A stretch of DNA of 64,000 nt from the NCBI RefSeq assembly GCF_024181285.1, contig NZ_CP051201.1:2232001-2296000 (forward strand), in the 5' to 3' direction. This document shows, in pieces, positions 17,963 to 26,818 of this stretch. A program made the position numbers and the translations under genes. Source of the stretch: Treponema sp. OMZ 790 (lineage in GTDB: Bacteria > Spirochaetota > Spirochaetia > Treponematales > Treponemataceae). Under the pieces are notes generated by a model, which was not told the DNA's origin, searched no databases, and saw only the letters and a list, made by a program, of their open reading frames with translations. The number at the start of each line of letters is the position of its first letter. Position 1 is the stretch's first letter.

Positions 17963-19384
17963 ATGACCGGAAAAAACTTTTTTATAGACTTGCATGGCTG
18001 TGCAAAAAATCAAGTAGATGCCGAGCTTATAATCGGAATAATGGAAAATTTGTCATGGAACAACACCTCCGATCCGGATGAAGCTGACTTGATTATAGTC
18101 AATTCGTGCGGCTTCATTAATTCTGCAAAAGAAGAATCGATAAATGCCGTTTTGCAAGCCAAAGCTGCTCATCCCAAAGCTAAAATTTTACTGGCCGGAT
18201 GTCTTGCAGAACGTTATGCCGAGGTGCTTAAAACGGATTTACCTGAAGCAGACGGAATATTCGGAAACGGAAACCTTTCTCTTTTGCCGGAAATAATCGA
18301 TGCAATGTACCCTAAAAAAACTTCATCCAAAAAAATAGTTAAAAAGACGCTTATTCCTCCGCAAATAGGGGTCTGCGGAGGAGAAAGACCTAAAATCCTT
18401 AACTTTCCCCATTCTGCCTATATTAAAATAACCGAAGGTTGTGATAACTTTTGCAGTTTTTGCGCCATACCTATAATCCGGGGAAGATTAAGAAGCCGCC
18501 CCGTCAAAGATATCTGTAACGAAATAAAAGACTTTATAAAAAAAGATTTTTACGAATTTAACCTGATAGGACAAGACCTTGCCGCCTATCAAACAGGAAA
18601 GGATGATATAAAAGAACATAAAAAAGAAAGTAACCTTTCCGGCTTGGCCTTTCTTTTAAAAACTATCTCGCAAATAAAAGGCGATTTTAAAATTCGCCTG
18701 CTTTATATCCACCCGGATCATTTTCCGCAGGATATTCTCCCGATAATGACCGCAGATAACAGATTTTTACCCTACTTCGATATTCCTTTTCAATCGGGCG
18801 CACAAAACATCATACAAGCGATGAACCGTAAAGGCTCGGCGGAAAGCTATCTCGAAATTGTACAAAAAATACGAAATGCTTTTAAAGATGCAAAAAGCCC
18901 TTACGGAGAACCGCAAATACGCACAACCTTTTTGACGGGTTTCCCTGGAGAAACGGATGAAGACTTTAATGAAACCATCAACTTTTTAAAAGAACTAAAA
19001 CCTCTTTGGTCAGGAGGCTTCACATATTCCCGTGAAGAAGACACAGCCTCTTATTCTTTTAAAAACAGAGTAAACAAAAAAACGGCTCAAAACCGCCTCG
19101 CCGAAATACAGGACATACAAACCGGAATAACCGAAAAAATACTGGATTCCTTTATCGGAAAAGAAATAGAAGTATTTGTCGAAGAGCTCATTCCTGAAGA
19201 TGATACAGGCACTCTGGCACTCGGAAGAGCTTGGTTTCAAGCCCCTGAAGTTGACGGAGCCGTAGTTTTGAACTTCACCTCAAACAAAAAAGATATAGCC
19301 GGAAAAACCATATCTCCCGGCTCTATAGTAAAAGCTAAAATTACAGGCCGAAGCGGCTTTGACATAGAAGCCGTTGCAGTATAA
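17963..19384 (+). CDS. rimO: Ribosomal protein S12 methylthiotransferase
   Basis: A radical-SAM enzyme that adds a methylthio group to the conserved Asp of S12. The N-terminal domain has its own cluster cysteines (C13 in LHGCAKN, C49 in NSCGF, C80 in AGCLAER). The radical-SAM cluster is C160-x3-C164-x2-C167 in TEGCDNFCSFC, preceded by HSAYIKI. RTTFLTGFPGETDEDF is conserved, and the C-terminal 65 residues form a TRAM RNA-binding domain. LHGCAKN and SRPVKDI mark RimO rather than MiaB. It starts 7 bases after the rodZ-like stop. Confidence 0.95.
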   Translation: MTGKNFFIDLHGCAKNQVDAELIIGIMENLSWNNTSDPDEADLIIVNSCGFINSAKEESINAVLQAKAAHPKAKILLAGCLAERYAEVLKTDLPEADGIFGNGNLSLLPEIIDAMYPKKTSSKKIVKKTLIPPQIGVCGGERPKILNFPHSAYIKITEGCDNFCSFCAIPIIRGRLRSRPVKDICNEIKDFIKKDFYEFNLIGQDLAAYQTGKDDIKEHKKESNLSGLAFLLKTISQIKGDFKIRLLYIHPDHFPQDILPIMTADNRFLPYFDIPFQSGAQNIIQAMNRKGSAESYLEIVQKIRNAFKDAKSPYGEPQIRTTFLTGFPGETDEDFNETINFLKELKPLWSGGFTYSREEDTASYSFKNRVNKKTAQNRLAEIQDIQTGITEKILDSFIGKEIEVFVEELIPEDDTGTLALGRAWFQAPEVDGAVVLNFTSNKKDIAGKTISPGSIVKAKITGRSGFDIEAVAV

Positions 19385-19523
19385 AAAGCACCAAAATTTA
19401 TAAAGTCTTAAAAAAATCTACCGATACTGTAATGAGCTATAATTGATTTTACCTGACATTGATATTTAGAGAGGGTTTACTAATTCTTTATAAATATGAT
19501 AAAATAGGTATTGGAGATTTAAA

Positions 19524-21611
19524 TTGCGTACGGGTTTAAAAGTTCTTATAAGTTTAGTTATCTCTTTGGCCGTGTTTTCCGGTCTGCTGTTCTTAACGGC
19601 CTCAGGTTATGAATCCTTCACAGAAACAAAAATATATAAACCTTCAATCGTGCGGTATATTAATGAAAATTTATCCGAAATTGAGAGAACTTTTAAGATA
19701 TGGAATGAAACAAACACTGAAATGTTTAAAAACTTCCTCCATGAAGAAGCTTTAATGTCTACAGTAAAACAGGAGCAGAGTAAAACCGACATAGAAGAAA
19801 GAAACAATCTTATTTCAAAAATCATGTCTACAGTACCCGGATTTGCAGGACTTAGGATAATTGATTCTGAGTATCAAAAAATACATTTCAGTACTTTCCC
19901 GGAAGATATTCTTACCAAAACCGATTCAATGCTTTCATATAAAAAATATAATGATTCAGGGGCTTTAATTCCTTATCAACATATAGAGGTTCCGGATAAC
20001 TTAAAAATCAAAATAACGGCTTCAACCGAACTGGATTTGCTTTTATATTGTTTACCATTCTATGATTCTTATGACGTATATAGAGGAACTGCAGTCTTTT
20101 ATATTTCGGGGAACAGCTTTTTATACCATCTGGTTTCCGAAAATATACTTTCAATAAGTGACGAGTTAGCCTTACTTTCGGATCAAACCCATTCTATGCT
20201 GGGAATTTTGACCGGAACACATAACGTCGTTTCGCCTGATTTAAAAGAAATGGTTCTAAATGATTGGGAGCGGTTGCCTCAGAATCTGCGTGTCATAAGC
20301 CTTGAAGGCAAAGACAGCTGGGTTCTTATCACAAAAAAATCGGACTTCGGTTATATAGGCCGCATAACCGAAAAAAAAGTCTTTACATTCCCAATTACCG
20401 TCAAATACTTTTTAATATTTACGGTCTTTGTGACAATATTTTTAACGTTCTTTTTGCTGTTAAACATAAAAAGAAACAGATTATTCGTTGCACAAAATAA
20501 AATTCAACAGCTGCATTTATCCATTTTAAAAAACTATCTCAAAAGTTCGCAAAGAGAAAACTGGGCTGAATTGCAAAAAGAACTGGAATATCACCGTCAC
20601 GAAGTTAATGCAGAAATAAAGAAGGGATTGGGTAAAAAACTTCTGCAGACTAAGGGAAAAGAAATAGACGACTTCCTGCAAAAAAGCTGGCAAGAAATAT
20701 TCGATATTATCAACAAAACAGCCGCAGGAAAAAAATTGGAACAAGGGCTTAAAGATATCGAAGCGGAAGATCTTATCAATCTTTTGATGGAAGCCCTAAA
20801 AAATCAAAAAAATGCTTCCGAAAAGCCGGAAAGCATATCCGCCTCGCCGGAATCAGCCGAGCCCCTCTCCGAAGTTGAAGAATTAGATACAGATGTCGAA
20901 GAACTTGACGAAATAGAAGAAATTGCCGAAGCCGAAGAGCTTGATGAAGTTGAAGAAGCCGAAACTGTTGAAGCTCTCGAAGAAACAGAAGAAATTGCCG
21001 AAGCCGAAGAACTTGATGAAGTTGAAGAAGCAGAAACTGTTGAAGCTCTCGAAGAAACAGAAGAAATTGCCGAAGCCGAAGAGCTTGATGAAGTTGAAGA
21101 AGCCGAAACTGTTGAAGCTCTCGAAGAAACAGAAGAAATTGCCGAAGCCGAAGAACTTGATGAAGTTGAAGAAGCCGAAACTGTTGAAGCCCTCGGCAAA
21201 ATAGAAGAGCCCGGTTCCATCGATTATTTGGATGACCTTGAAGAAATTTCCGAAGATGAAGATAATGATGATCCCATGCTCCGCTTAAATGATTTCGGCT
21301 ACACTATCTCGGGCTTGGATTTTTCCGAACTCGATGTTCCCATTTCGGAACTGGAAGGAATCGAAGCTAAAAAGGTTGAATACATTGATGACAATTACAG
21401 CCCCATACGATCAATGTGGGGAAAATATGACATAGGCCCCACTTTAGGCGATTTGGATGTAGTAGGCGACTGTGAACCTATTCCTCTATTGGAACTAAGT
21501 GAAGAACAAACAATAGTAAACGAAGATGGGGTTTTTATTATCCGCAAAACAGAGCCGGTCAAACCTGAAAACGAGGATTTTAAGGCGCTTGTAGATTCCG
21601 TACTTAGATAG
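19524..21611 (+). CDS. Two-helix membrane protein with periplasmic sensor-like domain and acidic repeat region
   Basis: 695 residues from a TTG at 19524 with GGAG 9 bases upstream. The first membrane helix is at about residues 6-28 and the second at about 290-313 (FPITVKYFLIFTVFVTIFLTFFLLLNI). The 260 residues between resemble an extracytoplasmic Cache-like sensor. After the second helix comes a charged coiled-coil stretch, then a strongly acidic region with four 24-residue repeats (EELDEVEEAETVEAL type) at about 465-560, and a conserved-looking C-terminus. No catalytic output domain is seen. Not recognised as a named family. The M15 peptidase gene follows after 8 bases. Confidence 0.75.
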   Translation: MRTGLKVLISLVISLAVFSGLLFLTASGYESFTETKIYKPSIVRYINENLSEIERTFKIWNETNTEMFKNFLHEEALMSTVKQEQSKTDIEERNNLISKIMSTVPGFAGLRIIDSEYQKIHFSTFPEDILTKTDSMLSYKKYNDSGALIPYQHIEVPDNLKIKITASTELDLLLYCLPFYDSYDVYRGTAVFYISGNSFLYHLVSENILSISDELALLSDQTHSMLGILTGTHNVVSPDLKEMVLNDWERLPQNLRVISLEGKDSWVLITKKSDFGYIGRITEKKVFTFPITVKYFLIFTVFVTIFLTFFLLLNIKRNRLFVAQNKIQQLHLSILKNYLKSSQRENWAELQKELEYHRHEVNAEIKKGLGKKLLQTKGKEIDDFLQKSWQEIFDIINKTAAGKKLEQGLKDIEAEDLINLLMEALKNQKNASEKPESISASPESAEPLSEVEELDTDVEELDEIEEIAEAEELDEVEEAETVEALEETEEIAEAEELDEVEEAETVEALEETEEIAEAEELDEVEEAETVEALEETEEIAEAEELDEVEEAETVEALGKIEEPGSIDYLDDLEEISEDEDNDDPMLRLNDFGYTISGLDFSELDVPISELEGIEAKKVEYIDDNYSPIRSMWGKYDIGPTLGDLDVVGDCEPIPLLELSEEQTIVNEDGVFIIRKTEPVKPENEDFKALVDSVLR
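20916..21203 (+). repeat. Four 72-bp tandem repeats inside the coding region
   Basis: Copies begin at 20916, 20988, 21060 and 21132. The first three are nearly identical at DNA level, differing mainly at wobble positions (GAGCTT against GAACTT; GAAGCC against GAAGCA). The fourth diverges at its end. The 72-bp unit keeps the frame and encodes 24 acidic residues. Confidence 0.95.
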
Positions 21612-21619
21612 TATCTAAA

Positions 21620-22810
21620 ATGCAAATAATTTTAAAAAATGAAAAAAAGCTGCTCATTGTCTTATTCTTTTTTTGTTTTATAAATTTAAATATTACCATA
21701 GGCCAAAATAAAGACAAGCTTGATGACTTTAATTTTAACCTCGATAACCCATGGTTAAGCCTCAGAGCCATTCAAATGTCATATCCCGATCTTGTAAAAA
21801 ATATTTCCTTTGATTCGGAAGTAAACGATTGGTTTATCACCATAAGAAATCAAAATTTATATTGGGCTCATGGAAGACTTTTACCGAAAAAGGATATTGA
21901 AAAATGGCGGAATTGGTCTCCGGTAATTTCTTATTTCTACTCCGATGAAGTCCAAAACCCCAAAGAATTTTCCAAAGACCTCATAGCCTCATTAAGACCG
22001 GAAAGCCTAATAAAGCACAGAAAGAAATCCCCTCCTCCAAATTACATTTTTGCAAAACTTATATTTAACGGAAAAAACAGAAAAGAAATTATCAAACAGC
22101 TGCGCCGTTTAAAGTTTCTAGGCTATGATGTGTGGGTACACCACCGCGTAGTCGAACCTCTAAAAAGAGTTCAAAAAAAGATATATGCGGCTCAAAAAAA
22201 AGATTTAGAAGTAAAGAAATTTTTAAAGGAACTGAATCAGTGCTGGAGTTTTAACTGGAGAGTTATAGCAGATTCGGGAAAGTTAAGCAATCATAGTTGG
22301 GGATCGGCTATTGATCTTTTGCCCAAAGACTATAGAAACAAAAAAATGTATTGGTTTTGGGAAGCAGTGCGTGATGATCATTGGATGAAAATTATGCCTT
22401 ATAGAAGATGGTTCCCCCCAAAAGCAGTAATAGAAGCCTTTGAAAGTGAGGGCTTTATCTGGGGCGGCAAATGGACACTCTGGGATAATATGCACTTTGA
22501 ATACCGGCCTGAACTCTTGTACATCAGAAATTTTGTTCTACACTCGGAATTTAACGAATTTATAGCAAAAGATTCCAAAAACACTTATAGTCAATCAGAA
22601 CCTACGATTGAACAAACCGGTAAAAAACTTCCCAAAAACCTTGAAGATATTTTCCGAATTGCGGATTTGGTAAAATTTGCCCTATCTTTCTCTGAAAAGC
22701 TCGATCCTTTTTACGGGTTCAAAGATGAAAATGATCCGGATAACGGTGAAATTATCGAAGATGAGACAAATATCGAAGAACCCAAATATTTGGAGGAAAT
22801 GATTGAGTAA
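21620..22810 (+). CDS. M15-family D-Ala-D-Ala carboxypeptidase-like peptidase
   Basis: 396 residues with an N-terminal hydrophobic segment (about 10-28) that acts as signal peptide or anchor. The zinc-peptidase signature is present: SNHSWGSAIDLLPK supplies His and Asp, and WDNMHFEY supplies the second His with the usual following Glu; GFIWGGKW lies between. M15 enzymes trim peptidoglycan stem peptides in the periplasm. The last 80 residues are acidic and look non-catalytic. Its stop overlaps the next start, so the pair is coupled. Confidence 0.85.
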   Translation: MQIILKNEKKLLIVLFFFCFINLNITIGQNKDKLDDFNFNLDNPWLSLRAIQMSYPDLVKNISFDSEVNDWFITIRNQNLYWAHGRLLPKKDIEKWRNWSPVISYFYSDEVQNPKEFSKDLIASLRPESLIKHRKKSPPPNYIFAKLIFNGKNRKEIIKQLRRLKFLGYDVWVHHRVVEPLKRVQKKIYAAQKKDLEVKKFLKELNQCWSFNWRVIADSGKLSNHSWGSAIDLLPKDYRNKKMYWFWEAVRDDHWMKIMPYRRWFPPKAVIEAFESEGFIWGGKWTLWDNMHFEYRPELLYIRNFVLHSEFNEFIAKDSKNTYSQSEPTIEQTGKKLPKNLEDIFRIADLVKFALSFSEKLDPFYGFKDENDPDNGEIIEDETNIEEPKYLEEMIE

Positions 22811-23207
22811 AACGATTTTAGGAATATTGATCGCAATAATATTCTTTTTGGCCGGATTGATTATCGGAAAATACAAAGAAAGAAGTTTAAATCAAAAAAA
22901 CGTAAAGGAAGCACGAAAAGATGCCGTAAAACGCTCCAGAGCAGTATTAAACGGGCAGCTCTCTGAACAGTTGGCGCCTTTTTTCCCAGATTTTCCTGCA
23001 AACCCCACAGAAATACAGTTTATAGGAAAACCCATAGACTACATTGCCTTTAACGGCTCATCTCAAGGCCGTATAGAGGACATAAGTTTTATAGAAATAA
23101 AAACGGGGTCTTCCTCTTTAAGTCCCGTTGAACGCTCATTAAAAGATGCAGTCAAAAAAAATAAGATAAAATACATAGAATATCATGTAGATTTCAAGAA
23201 TGAATAG
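22803..23207 (+). CDS. Membrane-anchored Holliday-junction-resolvase-related nuclease-like protein
   Basis: 134 residues from a TTG at 22803 (TTG AGT AAA), overlapping the M15 stop by 8 bases, with TGGAGG 8 bases upstream. Residues 4-22 form a membrane helix. Residues 55-130 match the family annotated as endonuclease related to archaeal Holliday junction resolvase: PIDYIAFNGSS (Asp), ISFIEIKTGSSSLSPVE (the E-x-K of a PD-(D/E)xK site) and IKYIEYHV. Both catalytic elements look intact. Why such a fold should be membrane-bound and coupled to a cell-wall peptidase is unknown. Confidence 0.8.
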   Translation: MSKTILGILIAIIFFLAGLIIGKYKERSLNQKNVKEARKDAVKRSRAVLNGQLSEQLAPFFPDFPANPTEIQFIGKPIDYIAFNGSSQGRIEDISFIEIKTGSSSLSPVERSLKDAVKKNKIKYIEYHVDFKNE

Positions 23208-23275
23208 AGATTTTTGATTAAACCGTAAAGAACAGTAAAAAAATGAAAAAAAATACATTTTTTTCTTAAAAACAC

Positions 23276-23304
23276 TTGACAGTTTTTGCTTAATTTGGTA
23301 GATT
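23276..23304 (+). promoter_or_regulatory. Sigma-70-type promoter in intergenic space
   Basis: TTGACA at 23276-23281, a 17-bp spacer, then TAGATT at 23299-23304. Transcription would start near 23311. No open reading frame follows before the hairpin at 23341, so the product would be a short RNA. Confidence 0.6.
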
Positions 23305-23310
23305 ACATAT

Positions 23311-23385
23311 ACACACAGAAAAGATACACATACTACTTCAAAAAGAACCCCCGTCTCCTCCTTTCGGGGGTTCTTTTCTTTTAAG
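23311..23385 (+). ncRNA. Candidate small RNA ending in a terminator with an anti-Shine-Dalgarno loop
   Basis: About 75 bases lie between the predicted start and the T-rich end of a perfect 13-bp hairpin: AAAAGAACCCCCG at 23341-23353 and its complement at 23365-23377. The 11-base loop is TCTCCTCCTTT, which contains CCTCCTTT, the same sequence as the 3' end of 16S rRNA. The part before the hairpin is unstructured and A/C-rich. The hairpin could simply be a shared terminator for 22803-23207 and, on the other strand, for apbE. Only the strong promoter argues for an independent RNA. Confidence 0.45.
23341..23384 (+). terminator. Perfect 13-bp hairpin terminator, possibly bidirectional
   Basis: The stem AAAAGAACCCCCG / CGGGGGTTCTTTT has no mismatch. 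It is followed on the plus strand by CTTTT and on the minus strand by its own TTTT arm. It lies between two converging genes. Confidence 0.85.
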
Positions 23386-23418
23386 CACGGTATTTAATTG
23401 TTGGATTAAATAAATTAA

Positions 23419-24519
23419 TTATTTGATAAAAAAATCAGGATCTATAATTTCGATATTTTTATTTCCTAAGATGGAAATGGAATTATCTTTGTAAAATAAA
23501 AAACAGGCCGGTATTTCGCTGCTTCCTGTCAGCTGAAGTAATTCGGGCTCTAATCTTTGCAAAAGCAATTTTGTCTTTTCTTCTCCCAGAGCATAGCTCG
23601 ATGTAGAAAGGACATCGGCAACTGCAGAACTTTTACTCATAATCGAAGAAGCATTCAAGTTGTTTTGTACCGGATAACCCGTTTTTGAATCAAAAATATG
23701 ATGATAAATTATTCCGTCTTTTTTTATAAATCTTTCGTAGTTTCCCGATGTTACAATCGAAGCATCTTGAAGGTCCATACTTACAACGGAATTATTTTTT
23801 CCGATTAGGGGATTCCTTAAGGCAATCTTCCAAGTTTTGTCTGAAGGATTTTTTCCTGAGGCCAGAATATTTCCGCCCAAGTCTATCAAAAAATCTTTGA
23901 TACCGTGGTTTAAAATTATTTTTGCAATTTTGTCGGCAGCATAACCTTTTGCAATTCCTCCAAGGTCAAGTCTCATACCTTTTTTCTTTAAAAAAACCAG
24001 ATTTCCGGTTTTTAATTCTATATTTTTATAGTCTAAAAGCGGTAATACCCTGTTTATTTCTTCTTGCGATGGAACGGATTGATTTTCAAAGCCTATATTC
24101 CACAGTTTTACCAATGGCCCGACAGCAGGATTAAAGGCTCCATCTGTAAGCTCTGCAAATAAAAGAGAAGTTTTTAAAAGTTCATATAATTCGGGTGAAA
24201 CTTCTAAGGAAAAAATACCTGCGGCTTTGTTCAGTCTCTCAAGTTCCGATTCCTGTATACCGGTCAAACCTTTAAGATTATTATTTTCTGCAGAAAGACT
24301 GTCGGTGTTGGCATTAAAGATGTTGTCGAGCTTTGTCAGTTCGGCATAAACTTTTTCCAAAACCTTGTCGGCATGTTTTTTAGACTCGAAAGTCAAAATT
24401 CTTACCCTGCAAACAGTTCCCAATGAAACCCATGTTTTAGAGTATTCGGTTCTTACAGGTTTACATGAAAATAAAAAAAGAACCAAAAAAAAAGATAAAA
24501 ATATAAAATATTTACGCAT
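23419..24519 (-). CDS. apbE: FAD:protein FMN transferase lipoprotein (ApbE/Ftp-like)
   Basis: 366 residues. The lipoprotein signal is MRKYFIFLSFFLVLFLFSC with the lipidated Cys19. The ApbE fold is clear: LGTVCRVRI after the signal, DLGGIAKGYAADKI, FLIDLGGNILASG, the ASIVTSGNYERF block with the FAD-binding and metal region, and HIFDSKTGYPVQN. ApbE proteins attach FMN to Thr in membrane flavoproteins such as RNF/NQR subunits. The Treponema pallidum relative Ftp is reported to hydrolyse FAD as well as transfer FMN. It is the last gene of a minus-strand operon, 9 bases after lspA. Confidence 0.95.
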   Translation of the reverse strand: MRKYFIFLSFFLVLFLFSCKPVRTEYSKTWVSLGTVCRVRILTFESKKHADKVLEKVYAELTKLDNIFNANTDSLSAENNNLKGLTGIQESELERLNKAAGIFSLEVSPELYELLKTSLLFAELTDGAFNPAVGPLVKLWNIGFENQSVPSQEEINRVLPLLDYKNIELKTGNLVFLKKKGMRLDLGGIAKGYAADKIAKIILNHGIKDFLIDLGGNILASGKNPSDKTWKIALRNPLIGKNNSVVSMDLQDASIVTSGNYERFIKKDGIIYHHIFDSKTGYPVQNNLNASSIMSKSSAVADVLSTSSYALGEEKTKLLLQRLEPELLQLTGSSEIPACFLFYKDNSISILGNKNIEIIDPDFFIK

Positions 24520-24528
24520 AGTCCGGTT

Positions 24529-25047
24529 TTAGCTATCTTGTATTTTCTTTTGTTTTATGCCCTGCATAATCAAGTTGATACCCAGGCCTATTCCGCAGCA
24601 TACAATAAAAGAATCGGCAGCATTAAAGGTAGGCCAGCGGCCCATACCCAAAATACCGAAAAATTTTATATCTATAAAATCTACAACGCCCTCGGGTCTA
24701 AAAAAGCGGTCTATGAGGTTCCCAAAACCTCCGCCTACTATGCCGCAAATAAACCATCTTTGAGCCTTTGTTAATTCTACAGATTTAAAATAGGCTGCAA
24801 TAAGGGCTAAAAGAAGCAAAAATGGTAAAATAACCAGCACGACTTTTCTGGTCATTTCTCCAAAACCGGCTCCAAGGCTGAAAGCCGCTCCCGTATTGTA
24901 TACAAACCTTAAATTTATAAGGTCGCCAACTATGGGAATAACCTCATAAACCGACATATACTTTACAACCAATATCTTGGTAAATTGATCGACAATAATT
25001 ACTATTGCAGTAAGCAAAAAGGGAAGATAATAATCTTTATTCTTCAC
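24529..25047 (-). CDS. lspA: Lipoprotein signal peptidase (signal peptidase II)
   Basis: Cleaves prolipoprotein signal peptides at the lipobox in the inner membrane. 172 residues with four membrane helices. Conserved boxes are VDQFTK (20-24), VYNTGAAFS (49-57), GGGFGNLIDR (105-114), VVDFID with the catalytic Asp123, and FNAADS with the catalytic Asp145. It starts 12 bases after the Crp-like gene and precedes a lipoprotein (apbE) in the same operon. Confidence 0.96.
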   Translation of the reverse strand: MKNKDYYLPFLLTAIVIIVDQFTKILVVKYMSVYEVIPIVGDLINLRFVYNTGAAFSLGAGFGEMTRKVVLVILPFLLLLALIAAYFKSVELTKAQRWFICGIVGGGFGNLIDRFFRPEGVVDFIDIKFFGILGMGRWPTFNAADSFIVCCGIGLGINLIMQGIKQKKIQDS

Positions 25048-25059
25048 AAGGAACCTGCC

Positions 25060-25719
25060 TTATAATACGTATAGATTTTGCTCTTTTGAGCGGCGTGTAT
25101 TAACATAACGCGTTAAATCGGTCATGTTTTGTACTATGATTCTATCATCATAGACGGAAATTCTGCCTTGATCTATGAATTTGCGCATATTGTCTTCGGT
25201 TTCTTCTTTTGAAAGACCTGCCCAACGGGCAACTTCTTCAATTGTCGTATCGAATGAGCGCATTTCGGTGGTACGGTCAAGGCTTGGCTGGGTTTCATCC
25301 AGCATTAAAAAGACGTCTGCAATTCTTGCAGGCCTGTCTTCAATGGTCAAAATCATAAACCGGCGTCTTTGGGCATAGATACGTCTTACAAAGGTCTTTA
25401 AAAGACGCATAGCAATGGCCGGATTTCCCTTCATTAATATTTCAAAGTTTTCTTTATTGAATTCGAGGGCCATTACATCATCATAAGCAATGGCGGAAGC
25501 CGAACGCGGGGAATTATCCAAAATAGCCATCTCCCCGAAAATTTCTCCCGGCTGCAAGATGTCAAGGTTTTTTTCAAAACCGTTTATAATCTTTATAAGC
25601 TGAACACGGCCTGACTGTATCAAATAAAATGACGAGCCGGGTTCGAATTCTGCAAATATAACAGACCCCTTAGGGAATTTTTTTGCAAATCTTGAAAAAG
25701 AAGAAAAAAGATCCGACAT
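25060..25719 (-). CDS. Crp/Fnr-type cyclic-nucleotide-domain regulator
   Basis: 219 residues. Residues 15-115 form a cNMP-binding beta barrel (GSVIFAEFEPGSSFYLIQSGRVQLI; ILQPGEIFGEMAILDNSPRSASAIA, with the Glu and Arg phosphate-binding-cassette positions). Residues 116-140 are the long dimer helix. Residues 145-205 can be read as a winged helix (TTIEEVARWAGLSKEETEDNMRKFIDQGRISVYDDRII). GEMAIL-x4-RSASA is well kept, so nucleotide binding is plausible. It begins 3 bases after a second cNMP-domain gene. Confidence 0.88.
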   Translation of the reverse strand: MSDLFSSFSRFAKKFPKGSVIFAEFEPGSSFYLIQSGRVQLIKIINGFEKNLDILQPGEIFGEMAILDNSPRSASAIAYDDVMALEFNKENFEILMKGNPAIAMRLLKTFVRRIYAQRRRFMILTIEDRPARIADVFLMLDETQPSLDRTTEMRSFDTTIEEVARWAGLSKEETEDNMRKFIDQGRISVYDDRIIVQNMTDLTRYVNTRRSKEQNLYVL

Positions 25720-25722
25720 AGT

Positions 25723-26721
25723 TTATGCTCCTTGCAGCATGGTACTGCATTCTTTTTGTAATTCCCGAATCTTACCGATTATGCCGGGGCCCGACAAGAT
25801 GGCAGCCTTATCAAAAAAGGCAATTGCCTTATCGGGTCTTTCCATATCCATATAACACATTCCGAGATACATAAGGGCATCTCCTATTTTTAAAGATTTG
25901 GGATGTTGTGAAATAAAACCCGTTAAAAGCTGTAAACAGCGTACATATTCTTTTTGGGCATGGAGAGTTTTTCCGGCTCCTATATATGCGTTATCGGTAA
26001 TTTCGTCACCTGCTCCGGCTTCAATTACGGCATGATATTGATCATAGGCAGCTTCAAATTCTCCTTTTTCAAAAAGGTCTTCTGCCTTGTTATACGTAAG
26101 ATGAATGGTACCGTCTGCAGCTTGAGCCGGTTTTTCAGGTTGAACAAAAGCGGCCTCATTATGCCCTTCAGCATTTCCAAAAGAACGGCCGGCAACTTCT
26201 GCAGTACTTCTAACAATCTGGTCTACCTGCGAAATATATTTTCCGTTGGGATAAATGGCCTTGTACCTTGCCCCGACATGTCCGGCAGCCCCGTAATGTT
26301 GAGAAGAATAAAAGGCATTCATAACATTGAAAAGGCCCTCTTCAGGATTGGTTTCCTCTTCGCTGTCTAAAAGAGAGGCTAGTTGTTTATGAATGGATCT
26401 AAGTTGACGGGAAAAAACCTTTATCATCTGTAAAATAATACGGGTATTGGTCTGCGCAAAAGCTTCAAATTCCCTGCTTGTAAAAGAGTAAACTATGGAA
26501 TCGGTTAAAACCATTGCGCTTTCTTCTCTCGGATAATTGCCCAATGCCGATTTTACTCCGAAAAATTCCCCGGTTTTTATGTAATCCGTAACCTGCTCTC
26601 CCGTTTCAATATCTATAGATGTAAGAGCTATGCTGCCTGTGTTTAAAAGGAAAACACGTTCATCAAAGTCTCCGGAGAAATAAACTACCGAATTTGCCTT
26701 GTAATTAATAGCCTTAGGCAT
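25723..26721 (-). CDS. Cyclic-nucleotide-binding domain protein with C-terminal TPRs
   Basis: 332 residues. The N-terminal 120 residues are a cNMP-binding domain (NSVVYFSGDFDERVFLLNTGSIALT; IKTGEFFGVKSALGNYPREESAMV). The phosphate-binding cassette is altered: VKSAL replaces the usual GEMAL, so nucleotide binding is doubtful. There is no helix-turn-helix. After a linker, residues 210-320 hold TPR-like helices (AEDLFEKGEFEAAYDQYHAVIEAG; DALMYLGMCYMDMERPDKAIAFFDKAA). It heads the operon with the Crp-like gene, lspA and apbE, and may act as a sensor or scaffold for the Crp-like partner. Confidence 0.8.
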   Translation of the reverse strand: MPKAINYKANSVVYFSGDFDERVFLLNTGSIALTSIDIETGEQVTDYIKTGEFFGVKSALGNYPREESAMVLTDSIVYSFTSREFEAFAQTNTRIILQMIKVFSRQLRSIHKQLASLLDSEEETNPEEGLFNVMNAFYSSQHYGAAGHVGARYKAIYPNGKYISQVDQIVRSTAEVAGRSFGNAEGHNEAAFVQPEKPAQAADGTIHLTYNKAEDLFEKGEFEAAYDQYHAVIEAGAGDEITDNAYIGAGKTLHAQKEYVRCLQLLTGFISQHPKSLKIGDALMYLGMCYMDMERPDKAIAFFDKAAILSGPGIIGKIRELQKECSTMLQGA

Positions 26722-26818
26722 TACAGCCTCCCAATATTAAACTTGCGTTCTTATATTTTAACATATTTTTTAAGAAAAACCTAGTCCTTCTTTGTTTTTT
26801 TTGATATAATCTTTTTTT

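Noticed and set aside
20804..21220. Serine-rich minus-strand and lysine-rich plus-strand frames
   Set aside because: Both are shadows of the 72-bp repeats read in other frames.
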